A stretch of 64,000 nucleotides of DNA from Pocillopora verrucosa (lineage: Eukaryota > Cnidaria > Anthozoa > Scleractinia > Pocilloporidae), in the NCBI RefSeq assembly GCF_036669915.1, contig NC_089317.1:5044743-5108742 (forward strand), written 5' to 3'. The position numbers and the translations under genes were made by a program. How positions within the stretch are numbered: the stretch's first letter is position 1; each line of letters starts with the position of its first letter. Under the pieces are notes generated by a model. The model made no database searches. It was not told the DNA's origin and worked only from the letters and a program-made list of their open reading frames with translations. Shown here piece by piece: positions 35,133 through 46,259 of this stretch.

Positions 35133-35534
35133 TCCAGAAAAAATAAGAATTCCCGTGAAGAAAATAACCGCGATTGCTCTTGGAGAAGAGGTGGAAAAAA
35201 AACAAAACAAGGAACGTCTCAGTGAACACGACGAAACAAGTATCAAATTCCTAGAAGAGGCCATCAATTGCATACCTCTCACAATTGAGGATGGAGCTAA
35301 TTTTGAAAATGCCGCTTTCATTTTTAACCTCCAGCCGAGCAGTTTATTGTTACAGCAGGAAAGGGTGATTGGCAATATTAATTTTCCGAGGATGGCAGCA
35401 ACAATATAACCTGTAAATGTGTTCGCAAACCCTGGTTGATGTACCTCTGGAACAAGGGCACATTTGGTTTTTCTAGTATCACCTTGTTATTGTTTCTTGC
35501 TGAAGTAGTCATCAAGGCTTTTAGGTCTAATTAA
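35133..35534 (+). pseudogene. Degenerate conserved ORF with C-terminal hydrophobic segment, copy 3
   Basis: The first two thirds read open (PEKIRIPVKKITAIALGEEV, IKFLEEAINCIPL, FENAAFIFN). A frameshift near 35332 separates this from the Cys stretch and the tail PWLMYLWNKGTFGFSSITLL, followed by LFLAEVVIKAF and a stop. It is the longest version in the window. The likely ancestral product had about 130 residues with one membrane-spanning helix near the C-terminus. Family unknown. Confidence 0.4.
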
Positions 35535-36942
35535 GTGTAATCTTGAATAGCTAAATGTAGGTTTTATTTCTCATTTAGTTGTGCATTTGAAAGCCTCAAA
35601 CACTCTAGCCAAAGGTACCGGTTTAGTTAATTTCTTTGCGACAAACATAACGTCATTGCCTTCGTAGTTCCCGATCGCTTTGTTCTGAAAGCCGCTCTTG
35701 TAGACTAAATTGTTGAATAGTAATAAGTAAATACAGGGAGATTTTGGATGCGACCTCCCTTTGAAAAGGCCTCTATGGAAAAAGAGAGTGTTGTGAAGTG
35801 TTCTTACGATGCAAGGTTTTTTAAGGTTAGCATTCAAAGATTGTGCCACTCCTACCCCCTTACGATAGGTTCCATTTTTGTCTTTCTTCTCTGGTCGTGC
35901 AATTACTTGAAATTTTGTCTCTAAACTGGCGGTATTGAGTACTTTATTTTTAGTTTCCTAAATGCCACTCGTAAAAGTTTAAGCTGATTATTGTATAGTC
36001 GTTGTACGAGTCTCATCAAGTTCAGAAGCCCGCAAGGTCTTTTTCTAATTTTAACATTAATAATAATTTGTGCTGACTCTATTTTTGAGACCCGTTTCTC
36101 GAACAAAGACGTTCATCGGTGGTCATGTTTGGATGTGATTAGTGAACTTCTATAAAAAATACATTTGACCGGGTCAGAATTTTGAACAAGGGGTTAAACT
36201 CTGCTAAGACAGTCAGCGCATTACCCACATGTTCACTAATAAGGTACTTTAGAGCGTGCACTACAGTGAATAAAAGAGAAAGAGACAGCTTGGTTAGAAA
36301 TAGAAAATGTAATAAAGAAGAAGAGAACTAAGAGTCTTGGTGTCTCCTGTTAGTGTGAGTCTCCTCAGAAGCTAGTTATCCCTGTCATTGAACCTTATAG
36401 AACGTTATACAACGGACAGCTAACGAAGTTACTCAGACACCAAACTACGAGACTGTTGCCAAAGTCGAAATAAAAATGAGGGAAGTTTGGAAGCAAAAAG
36501 GAGAGACGTAAACATATTTTTACATTGTTTACGATACTACATTTTATTATTCATCGCGAGAAATGTATAGAAAATCCCTGCATGCAATAATGCATGGTTC
36601 CAATATTTTTCTTACTTAACCCTTTAACTCCCATGAGTGACCAAGACCGAATTTCTCCTGACCAAATCAATACAATATCAAAGAGGCAAGTGATGAGAAA
36701 CTAGTGGATTATTAGTTGATCAAATGCCAAATTCTCAGAGCTAACATCATAAAGGTTGTATCGCAAACGGTAAAGAGAATTACTAATGAGATCTTGGATG
36801 TGAAAGGGTTAAGGGACACACTGAAGTACCGAGGAATCCCAAACAAAAAATTGTTTCAGTTGATTTTCTAGCCTTTGTTACCTATTCTGTTCTTTTGACT
36901 TTGTGTTTTTGATTTTATATTTGGTATAACAGGAAACGCAAA
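35535..36942. other. No gene seen
   Basis: Spacer equivalent to 14454-15779. Minus-strand ORFs such as 35571-35849 partly match 23378-23632 but lack motifs and differ in frame between copies. Confidence 0.45.
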
Positions 36943-37072
36943 GTTACTGTGATAGAGATTCAGCTTTAAAAAAAGCGTGCACATACTAATCAAACGTTGG
37001 TGGAGTGTTTACAAGGTCACCTTCAGCCTCACTTAAAATCAAAGGCTTGGTAACTAAGTACACAACTGTAAA

Positions 37073-37330
37073 ATGGCCTATTCAAAGGGAAATAGATTGT
37101 CTAGAAATCCTGAAAGACTGCGAACGTTGTGGAAAAGCATATTAAAGTACCCTAATGATAAAGTAAATAACACAATTATTAGGTCATTCAATTCAGCATC
37201 CCGCTGCATGATCCTTCACGATGAAGGTTTAAAGCGAAAAGTGGGTCATATCGCACTGATGCCGGATCATCTGCAATACATAATTTACGTAGTTATATTT
37301 ATGCTATATAGATACGGCACGTCTCGATGA
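37073..37330 (+). CDS. Hypothetical 85-residue ORF, unit 4 copy
   Basis: Open counterpart of 15913-16170 with substitutions such as KSILKYPNDK for KCIIKYRIDK. No family is recognised and coding status is doubtful for the same reason: changes are mostly replacement changes. Confidence 0.25.
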   Translation: MAYSKGNRLSRNPERLRTLWKSILKYPNDKVNNTIIRSFNSASRCMILHDEGLKRKVGHIALMPDHLQYIIYVVIFMLYRYGTSR

Positions 37331-38037
37331 ATCAATTTCTCCCTTTAGTAATGTTTGGTTGAGTGGCGTGAAATACACGTGTTTGGTGGCTTATCAGTAA
37401 CATAAACCGCACAAACTGAGTTAGAGTGTTGTCACTGTTCTCGAAATAAACCGTTTTTCGTTGCAGTAAACACCAGCAAAAACCAGATGATTTTTGGTAC
37501 ATGAGAAGTTCTTTAGGAAAGAACCATTTGGTAAAGTTATTTCCAAGGCCGCCAAAAATTGCTGGAATACGTGGCAGAGTCATTAACCATCTCACGTCTC
37601 CTTTCAATGCAAGATGCAGATACCTTAGAAAATTTTGTTGCTTTATAACACAAATACTAACTTTAAGTACTAACCTGTTTTTTTCTGCTCAATTTATGGC
37701 TCCTGCGCACTTTGTGCTTGGGCCATGAATCCGAGCGAAAAAAACTCGATCTGTTACATGCGGTGCGGCCCTCGAACTCGGTTAGTAAGAGGTATCTCGT
37801 GCTCTCCGAACTTCCCGCGTACATCCATACCTCGATTTACGCACGCTAAGCATGGACCAGTTCTTTATTATAACATAGCGCGCGTGCTTGCCCTATGTAA
37901 GTCCTATTGACCTGCTATGAACAAAATCTTTATTTACGTACGCTCGTGTGTAAATAAGATGACGTGAGCATTTTTATACCTGGCTTCAGAGTTTCCATCC
38001 TGTTAAGCTGCAGTGCAATTTTCCTTCTCTTTGAAAT

Positions 38038-38240
38038 ATGGAAGAAACCAGTGAAGAACTGCCCAATTTTTTATCGGCATCGATCATTTAGGTCCTTATC
38101 CAACAAGCAACAAAAGCAAAGCCGAAAAAACTCGCAAGTTGCATGTTTCGCAAATTTGTCGGAAGACGAGCTGCAGCAAATGTTGGCCGAAAGACATTCG
38201 CTGGGTACAAAAAAAGTCACCGATTGGTCATTGTTGTTTT
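38038..38240 (+). pseudogene. Frameshifted copy of the QRICH1/ZMYM2-like first exon
   Basis: Matches 4486-4696. It has a one-base loss in the T-run near 38070 and a deletion that removes the end of the exon and its splice donor. The FANLSEDELQQMLAER stretch is still readable in another frame. Confidence 0.5.
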
Positions 38241-41200
38241 TAAATTTGTTCAACCTAAAGAATAAGGTTGTTAATTGGCAATTTACTAAAAACAAAACAA
38301 TCACAATTGGAAAAAGGCTTCTTCGCGCAGATCCTTGTTGTCGCTCTGTTTGTTATAAAAGAATTTGCTCATGCTTTTAGCTGTGCGTATATCGAGTTAT
38401 GGCTGAACTTGAGGTAATAACGTAACGTCAGAAGGCCCGTGTTCTTCTAGTTTACTGTTATTTTTTGAGCTAGATTTGATACGCCATAATGTGCTGCACC
38501 ATTACCTAAAAATAACAATTTGGTCTTCATCAACTAGAACTGTCATGGTCTCCATTTAGGGCAGCAGAGGTTTCCATATGTCAGACACGTTCATCCAGAC
38601 TGTATGCAGAAGATATTATCCAATGTTCAACAATCATTGTCAATATTTGTTTTGGCGTTCGACTTCACAAATATTTATTTAGTTTGGGTTTTCTAATTTC
38701 TCGTTTACACCAGGAAAGCGGTATCCATCTAAAATGTAAATTTTCGGGGAATGTTTTACTTTAATTTTTTATGAGGAAGAGACTTTTATTATTCTTTACT
38801 GTGATCGACACTTGTCATGTTCTGCTTGCACTTAATTACTACCCTGAATCAGGTGTAGTCTCCAGAATCACGTTTGAATCTAAATTGGGATGTCTTCCTT
38901 AATGGAACTTGGAACTATCTTAGATTGAAAATTTGAAATACGTCTTCGGGTCAGTGAAAATAACGAAATTTTCGAAAAATGGCTCTCTGCACTTGGGATT
39001 TATTTGGCAAGAAATTGGGGATTTAAGATCCAGGACTGTAAATGTTATATACGAATGAGGAGACAAGATATGGGAGTTTCGTCAGTTGGATTCGAAAAGA
39101 CAGATCGGAAAAGCTACGTAATAACAATAAATTAACCATGTAAACATATTTTCCAAAATTCTGATCACTAACAAGTATTAGCGGAGACCGTGTTACCAAG
39201 AATTACATAAAAATATATAAAAATAATAAACATATTTTCAGTAATTTGTATAACAAAACGAGGGTACGGAAAGCTACAACGCAATCTTAACAAAATAGGA
39301 AACAAGATTAAAAATGAAACAATTTGGATTGACGTAATTCGAAATTGAAAATGTAAATATTTGACAGAAAGATGTCATCAAGGTGTTTTGGTCGAATTTT
39401 ACACAGCGATCACCATGCTTGAATCTTCACGCATATAGTAAGGACCATTTAAGTAAGGACCATTTAAGAAGTGCAAGCGAAATTAAATACAGGTTTGTGA
39501 AAAGGTTATGGGTGGACGACACATTTGATATTCGTAATTTTCACTTATTTATTTAGGATTGTAAATATGTGATAATTACAACCATCCCGTCAATGCACGT
39601 CGAAAGTGTCTTGAATCGGGAGATTGTCTAAGGCAGAAGATGTTTTCATCTAGAAATATTTCTTTCTCAAGATATTACTTTTCGTCATTTTCCATCACTT
39701 GCCGTTTGATAACAAAAATGACAAATATTTTTTCAGAGACTTTTCGACTGATTTATGCATCCAATGCAGATATTATCAGACGTTATAATTTGCATATCTT
39801 GGAAAAGAGGAAATAAATTTGTTGATGGTCAGTGCCAACAACAAAGTTATGGCAGACTATAGCGAGTGTTTATCAGGTGTATAACTTAACAGAAGCAGTC
39901 AGACATAGAAGTCTTTCTCGTATTTTTGCTTCCCTTTGCACCTATGCCCTCTGGGAAAAGATCGCCTCTTTGGCTTTGCATTATTTTTTGTCGAACTAAT
40001 AGAGCCCACTGAAGGTCTGTCATTGATTCACAGCTGCTCATGATCAAGAACAAACCGACAAATTCACAAAGAAGTAAAATTAAATACGTAGAACGTAATT
40101 TCGCTATTTCCCTAAATTGTCTTCACTTTCCTACATTTTCCTTCTTTAAAATTGTTCATTCCACCGAAGGTAACGTTCTCTTTGGTTTGTCATCTTGTTC
40201 GTGAGACCACGTGGCTAATTACTTATTAAAATAAGTTTTGAAATACGGAGAACCTGCCTTAAGACTCGCGAGAAAGTACAAAATCTCCCTTTTGAGTTAA
40301 TTTTGAATTTCCGCACGTAAAGAGGGTTTCCTTTTTTTTGTTTGTTTTTTTATACTCACGTTATGAATTAAAATCAACGAGGAGATCTAAAGAAAAAGTG
40401 GGATTATTTATAGGAACTAACTGTAAATGACATGACTTTCAAAGCGGAAGACTTTAGCCCGCGTTGTACGTGCTTTGACAATTGATATGAGGAATGTTGG
40501 ATTTGAGATCCATTTGAGGACTCCCGCACTCAAACATTTATGTCTGATATTTCTGTCCAGCTGTCAAGAAGAGATGCGACCGAGACCGCATTAATATTCA
40601 TAGCAAATCATTTTGAAATGGTTAAAAAAAAGGAGGGATCAGGAATAACCTCTTTAGTTTATCAGGGTTCATCAGTCTCGGGCCATTGAATTCTCAAAAC
40701 GTTGGACAGGAGAAGCAGCCTTATCGATCTCCAAAGGTTTACCGTGTTTCTTATTTCAGATCAACCTGAAAAAACGCTTGGATCAGTGCGGTTGAAATGT
40801 TTTTTTTCCCTTTTTTTTAATCTTCCTTTAGTACTGAGAGGCTACAAGTCTGTTTGCTGACAGAGGACTTCAGTGCCTTCTATCGCAGGTACGTTCAACT
40901 GCCATGAGACGTTCAACGCTTCTTAACTCACAACAATTTGGAGGGAAACAAGTTGACTTTGTAAGGCGAATATATAGGCAGATCGGTTTCCTGTTTCAAA
41001 CTAATTCTAACAACGTTACAGTCCATCAAAAATAATTATATACATGCGCCAACGTGTCTTCAATAGCTATCATACATTGTTATAGCTTCCTTCTGCTAAT
41101 TTTTCTGATAATTTTCGTTATTGGTATTATGCGAACAAATGAAGGAACGGGCAGAAAAATTGAAAAATAGTAAAAAAAAAAAACGGTTTCTGAAGGTATC

Positions 41201-41400
41201 TTTATTCATCGGGGCGGAAAACGACAATATAAGAAGATGATAAATTGAAAACGGCTGCGTCATAAATGCAAACCAACACACGAAGACCAATTATATATTT
41301 TTAAGGATGAGAATACCTAATACATCTATGAAGAAATGCTTCACCATGACGTCAGTACTAAGATAACACAGATCACGGGCGCATGAAAGGAAAGGAGTTT
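38241..41400. other. Non-coding part of array unit 4
   Basis: Repeats the spacer of units 1-3 and lacks the block seen at 6655-9030. Near 41090-41290 several short indels accumulate relative to the other units, which may reflect poor assembly close to the gap. Confidence 0.5.
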
Positions 41401-41500
41401 NNNNNNNNNNNNNNNNNNNNNNNNNNNNNNNNNNNNNNNNNNNNNNNNNNNNNNNNNNNNNNNNNNNNNNNNNNNNNNNNNNNNNNNNNNNNNNNNNNNN
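41401..41500. other. Assembly gap of 100 N
   Basis: Exactly 100 unknown bases, a usual placeholder for a join of unknown length. The left side is array unit 4; the right side begins inside an exon of the fibrinogen-related gene. Confidence 0.99.
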
Positions 41501-43584
41501 AATTTGCGCCGAGCTGTACAACTGCGGCCAAACGATCAGCGGTGTTTACACAATCGACCCTGATGGTGAAGGTGCCTTCAATGTGTATTGTGACCAAACC
41601 ACAGACAGAGGAGGGTGGACAGTGTTTCAGAGAAGACTGGATGGTTGCATGGATTTTAACCTGGGTTGGGCAGACTACAAAAATGGCTTCGGTGATTTCC
41701 TTAATGGAGAGTTTTGGCTCGGACTAGAGAAGATCCATCGCCTGACGCAAAACGAGACAGAAAACAGGCTTCGAGTAGATCTGGGAGTAACTAGACGCAA
41801 AACTGTCTACGCTGAATATTTGTGGTTTGGAGTCGGAGACAAGAAAAGACAAGTATCGGCTGAAACTCGGAAACAAATCAGGTGAGTCAATCTGCTTTCT
41901 CTCGGTAATCATTATCTAGAACAGCACGAAGGCGAGGATTAGAAAAGCATCAAATGTGTAATGTAGGTGACGGTTGTATTAAAAATTAATATTTACAGTA
42001 ATCTGTGCGTGCTTCTCCTAAGAACTGATTTCTATCACACTTGCAATTTGTATCCGGGTAAACCTTATCTATGGAAGCCGAGGGCTGAGGGAGATTTCAC
42101 AGAGTCCTGCGTGGTTTGACAATTCATGATATGATGCGAGAACAGAGTTCATTAATTGTTTTATTACAGGCTATTTTTTATAAAAATCTGCAAGATAGTG
42201 TAAAAAATCCTTTTATGAAAAGGAGGCTGGACTCCAAACTCCGGAAAAAAATTTATATTGAGCTTGTTAAATTAACCACGACATTTAGCTTGAATAAATT
42301 ATCTGAAACGTTTTACATTTCAAAACAAAGGGGTAACGAACTTAAGTGATAGAAAGTTAAGCTTGAACTTGAATTCCGAAAAGCAACAAAAAAAGATACG
42401 TGAAAGAATCCACGTCAGTTTCAAAGTTAAGGTTAGAATTCTTTGATGCGATTGGCTAATTTGTGAAAAGCACGCGCTATGCGTGAACACAAAATGGAGT
42501 ACCAAGGGGGAGATGGAGAGAAAAAAAATTTGATCTGAAATTTAAAACGTAAGGGAATTTCACTTCTCTCTGAGTTTGAAAAAGTTTGAGAACGCTATAT
42601 GCTTAAGGAGCTTGGAAACCAGGCAAACTTTGAACTCGAGTTGATAAATGCAAAATATGCTGCAGATATTGGGTTATCCTATTGTTTCCTTACTCGGAAC
42701 TGATTAGATCAAGTGACCACCACAAACCGTATAATATTAAGCCAAGCTTTAATAATTATTCGATCTAAAAGAAATACATTTATAATTCGCAATTAGAACA
42801 AACGCAAATCAAGTCTTTATCTTGTAACTGAATTAAAAACTTCAATATAAACTTACTTCTGTGGCGGGTCGTTACAACAGTCTCACTTTACGGGTTAGCA
42901 GATTCTCCAGGTAAGCGGATTTAGAGACAGAAAAACGATAACAAAATAACTTCTTTCTCACTTCGATTCTGCTGAAAAACTGACTTAAACATAATAATCT
43001 AACGCTTTTAAATCAATCTATTGATTAATGTCAATCACGATTCTTGTCATCGAATAAATCTGTCAACACGAGGCAACGCCTATTTATTAAACGAAACACC
43101 TATTACTTCACACGATTTTGTATATGGACTGAATTCTCTCGGCCAATCAGAGTTTCCAATGTAAGTCAAATTTACAATAAAGAGTATTGTCATCATTATC
43201 ATCATCATCATCATAATTATCATTATACTTTATCACTATAATTGTTATAATTATTGGTGTTTTATCATTTCTATTAGAATGTGCGACTGTCAAAGATTCT
43301 CTTAGTGATCATAACGGCTCCCCGTTTGGTACACGGGACAAAGTTTACAAGCATTGTACCCATAAGTTTTTTGGAGGCTGGTGGTACATCAACAATACTG
43401 ACTGTGCTGTTTCGTCAAATCTCAATGGTGCTCATCATTGTAAAAAGAGAAAAGGAACATGAACGAGACCTTGGGCGAGCGAAAGATTCACTGGGGTATG
43501 TTATCTGACACTGACGCAAGTCAAACCAGTCCACTAACATCGGAAATGAAAATAAAACCTGTGGATTTACTTTTTAAGTGTTAA
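41501..43584 (+). pseudogene. Fibrinogen-related protein gene, left copy, frameshifted and 5'-truncated by gap
   Basis: Exon 41501-41881 encodes the first part of a fibrinogen C-terminal domain (ELYNCGQTISGVYTIDPDG, WTVFQRRLDG). After a GT/AG intron, exon 43278-43584 encodes the rest (NGSPF, GGWWYINNTDCAVSSNLNG). Against the right copy there is one extra A near 41845 (reading GDKKRQ and soon stopping) and one missing A near 43453 (reading RKGT then stop). The signal-peptide exon, if present, lies in the gap. AATAAA at 43641-43646 marks the 3' end. It is a pseudogene, unless both indels are homopolymer errors. Confidence 0.75.
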
Positions 43585-43866
43585 AACACTTTATTGAACA
43601 CATGTAATCGTTCAATTGGCGTCTAGTCGGTTTCTTGATTAATAAAATACGTTATTTCAGCCAAACTTGTCATTGAAGAATTTACTTTAGTATTTGTTTC
43701 TCTCCCGTCTCGATTAGCTTCGCTATTTTGTGGGTAGGGGTTGTTAGATTTGTATTTTAATTGCTAAAAAGAATAATTTTTTTTATATTTTTGTTTTGCT
43801 TTGTTATATGACTGTTAGGGTTGCGAAATTGATGAGACTATTAAACCATCTGTTACATAACGATGT

Positions 43867-43901
43867 GTGGCCCAAAATATTTCCGAAATATTTTGGGCCA
43901 C
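43867..43901. repeat. Near-perfect palindrome
   Basis: Arms of 17 bases (GTGGCCCAAAATATTTC and its complement) surround a single C. It lies in the block present only in the left copy of the duplication. Confidence 0.8.
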
Positions 43902-44056
43902 TTTAAAGTTTAAAGTTCTTTCTTCAAACCAACCGATTTCCTCGATTCCTTACTGCGCACAAAGATTGGGGGCGAACTTTCGACGAGGCATAACCTCCAG
44001 TTGCTCCTAAAGATTTCCTAAAATAATGACACCATCGAAAAGGGCTTCTCCTACTA

Positions 44057-44440
44057 GATGGAAAGCCGCGTGTCATAAGGCTGACTTTATCAGTTTAAAA
44101 GCATAGAATAAGCGAAAGACAGCTTTAGAAATTGGGAAAAAACAACAGCGGGTTTGCAGAAGCCCTGTTACGCAGCATTTCGGGTAAACAAAGCTCTTCT
44201 GGGCAATTGGGTGACCGTCGGACTGGGAAACGTTTACAATCGATCTCAAGCCCAATCCCATGTAAGTTTTTGTGTGACCTCTCTCTCCCGGTGAGATCAC
44301 AGGCAGACCACACTATGAGTTTGTGGTTAATAACTGCAGATGTGAGGCGAGCGAAATCCATGAGGGTTATGAATAAAGCTCTGAAAATTACATATCTAAA
44401 TTACACCTCGGTCTGAATATCCCAATAAAGTTAGATAAAA
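44057..44440 (-). repeat. Dispersed repeat, also seen at 56830-56990
   Basis: On the minus strand the segment starting near 44430 (GATATTCAGACCGAGGTG) matches the plus strand at 56841-56990 in inverted orientation, about 130 bases with moderate divergence. It has ORFs on both strands but no motif. It is probably a family of short interspersed repeats. Confidence 0.5.
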
Positions 44441-44756
44441 TATTTATCAACTCGTTTGTGGTATTTTTTCACCTTCATGGGCCGTTTTATTTGAAGAGTC
44501 TTTTTATTACGAAATTACTTCCGCCAAATGTAATTTTGGAAGAATTTACAGAAATGACGGATGATGTCATTTCTGTGATAATTAAGTTTCAAATCTTTAA
44601 CAACTTTTCCCACCTCTAAAGTTCACCTTCACACAAAGCAAATACTCTTCTCTTCACGAGATTTTGCATATAGCAAAAACTTTCATTTAAAAAGAATAAT
44701 AAACAACGTGGCGCCTGACTTTCATTGAAAAGTACGGTATTTTATTTGTTTTAAGC

Positions 44757-45070
44757 GCCCTGTGCGCTTATCAATTTTTTGGACCTTGAGAGCCGGGACG
44801 CTTATCCGATGTGGGCGCTTACTGCCCTTATTCGAGGCTAGGCGCCTCTTAAACTTTCACCACTTTTAGCAAGGAGTTAATTTATTTTGCAACTAAATGA
44901 TACATGATAACAAAAGATGACGATGTACCATATGGGAGTGAATTTATAGTTTGTGAGCCATTAAAGAAATTTTAATACTCCCCTGATGCATTTCAGTTTC
45001 CGCTTATTCGAAGCACTGGGCGCTCATTAACTCTCTCCAGGCGTTTATTCGGGGTAGCTGCTTACAAATG
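44757..45070. repeat. Region with repeated GCGCTTATTCG-like motifs
   Basis: At least six variants of a GGCGCTTATTCGRG-like motif (TGCGCTTAT, GACGCTTAT, GGCGCTTAC, CCGCTTATTCGA, GGCGCTCATTA, GGCGTTTATTCGGG) occur in about 310 bases. A shortened version is at 61040-61105. It is probably a MITE-like repeat. Confidence 0.5.
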
Positions 45071-45254
45071 ATACCATTCTTGCGAAAAGCAAAATCATGA
45101 TTTAGTAAAAAGTCTAAATAAAAAAGCGTTTAATAGAAAATAAAAGAAGGCCGAAGAAAGCAGAAGACTACACAGATGGTGCGACATGGACGCAAACCGA
45201 AATCAGACGCGACTTCAGCCAATGAGAGATGCGATGGCACCTGAGAAACCTCCT

Positions 45255-45256
<2 letters not shown>

Positions 45257-45292
<36 letters not shown>

Positions 45293-45302
45293 TAATCAAT
45301 CG
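45257..45302. repeat. (TCAA)n microsatellite
   Basis: About eleven tandem four-base units, one with a substitution. The counterpart in the right copy (about 61302-61338) is shorter and interrupted. Confidence 0.9.
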
Positions 45303-45622
45303 TTTCCTTGGAGGAATTAAAAAAACAATGGTTAAGCTTTAATCATCTCACCCTTCTGAAATTGTACTTACCAACATTTAATTTTATTATCTTTAATATT
45401 TGATCCAAGAACTGATCTACCCTAGGTGATAAAAACAGAGGGAAAGAAGGAAGAACCGAGAAATTTTTTTCTCAAATGAAATTTCTACATTTTTTACAGT
45501 ATCGTCGCTACTAAACCTTATCTAAAGCTGGAACTAAAGGTCTTTCCTCAGAAATTTGAAAAAAGGCGAAAATTTAAATTAATCTCACCTTCTGAAAAGC
45601 CTTTTACTCGTGAGTTTAAATT

Positions 45623-45946
45623 TTAACAGGGAGAGTTTTTATCTTGTCCGAACTCTTGATCCAACCGCTCTTTGTGTTTAGATTTAGTTAAATCATTTCT
45701 AAAGCCGAGTTCCCTACACGTTTTTTTGTCAACCTCTTTGAAAAATATTGGTTTGATGATTCGTATAGTTGAGTACAACATAAGTGCGTTGAAGATGCGT
45801 TGGCGATCGATGTACGAAGGCTTATAGCTCATATTTGTGATTACATCGGAAGCCATGCAAAGGTCTTGTCCACCAGATAATACCAAAATGTTTTGAAAAA
45901 GTACTACAAGCTGACTTAAAAGTTTGCTAGAACGTTCACCGATCAT
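45623..45946 (-). CDS. Hypothetical ORF, distal half of a minus-strand pair, left copy
   Basis: 107 codons in the same frame as the ORF at 45953-46243, from which it is separated by a TAA and one further codon. It reads LLSQLVVLFQNILVL then a charged C-terminus (KKTCRELGF, KERLDQEFGQDK). It is preserved in the right copy at 61654-61983 with a dozen changes and a two-codon insertion. No family is recognised. It may be a downstream exon or the readthrough part of one gene. Confidence 0.35.
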   Translation of the reverse strand: MIGERSSKLLSQLVVLFQNILVLSGGQDLCMASDVITNMSYKPSYIDRQRIFNALMLYSTIRIIKPIFFKEVDKKTCRELGFRNDLTKSKHKERLDQEFGQDKNSPC

Positions 45947-45952
45947 CTGCCA

Positions 45953-46243
45953 TTAGTGGACAATCTTCGCTCTTTGCTGATTTCTGAGACGATTGTTCCA
46001 GCTTTGTGCTTTTTTCAGATCCTCTTTTTGTTCTGCCATGAGCTTCTCCAGAAAAGCATACTCCACCTCCATTGTCTGATAACTCCAACTTAAGTCCTCC
46101 AGCCGCTGGACAATATCGACGTACCAGTGGTTCTTTAGAGAGCTGTCACGGCGCGAGTTCAGGGTTGGAAACTCCGATGGAGGGAGAACCATTTTGTCGT
46201 TGTTTACAAATTGATGTGTTGAATTTACGCCATCGGTGGCCAT
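45953..46243 (-). CDS. Hypothetical helical protein, proximal half of a minus-strand pair, left copy
   Basis: An ATG ORF of 96 codons: a polar start (MATDGVNSTHQFVNN), then a segment likely to be helical or coiled coil (DIVQRLEDLSWSYQTMEVEY, FLEKLMAEQKEDLKKAQ). Almost unchanged in the right copy (62008-62280), where one codon near the end is TGA. No signal peptide, no membrane segment and no known family. The in-frame continuation after its stop is also open. Confidence 0.4.
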   Translation of the reverse strand: MATDGVNSTHQFVNNDKMVLPPSEFPTLNSRRDSSLKNHWYVDIVQRLEDLSWSYQTMEVEYAFLEKLMAEQKEDLKKAQSWNNRLRNQQRAKIVH

Positions 46244-46259
46244 GGTTTCCTATGAAGTA

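Larger units (their letters stand above)
24341..36942 (+). repeat. Segmental tandem duplication, unit 3
   Basis: Lacks the opening 700 bases of units 1, 2 and 4 and instead starts with private sequence (about 24350-24850). It contains the DNA polymerase insertion and the intact receptor copy 3. Confidence 0.85.
36943..41400 (+). repeat. Segmental tandem duplication, unit 4, cut by the gap
   Basis: It starts like unit 1 and follows the unit order as far as the start of the Harbinger region. Sequence ends at the N block about 1.3 kb before the expected receptor start, judged from units 1 and 3. Confidence 0.8.

Noticed and set aside
41291-41727. ORFs running through the N block
   Set aside because: They are translation artefacts across unknown bases.
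45257-45302. CRISPR-like regular repeat
   Set aside because: It is a plain four-base microsatellite without spacers, in a eukaryotic sequence.
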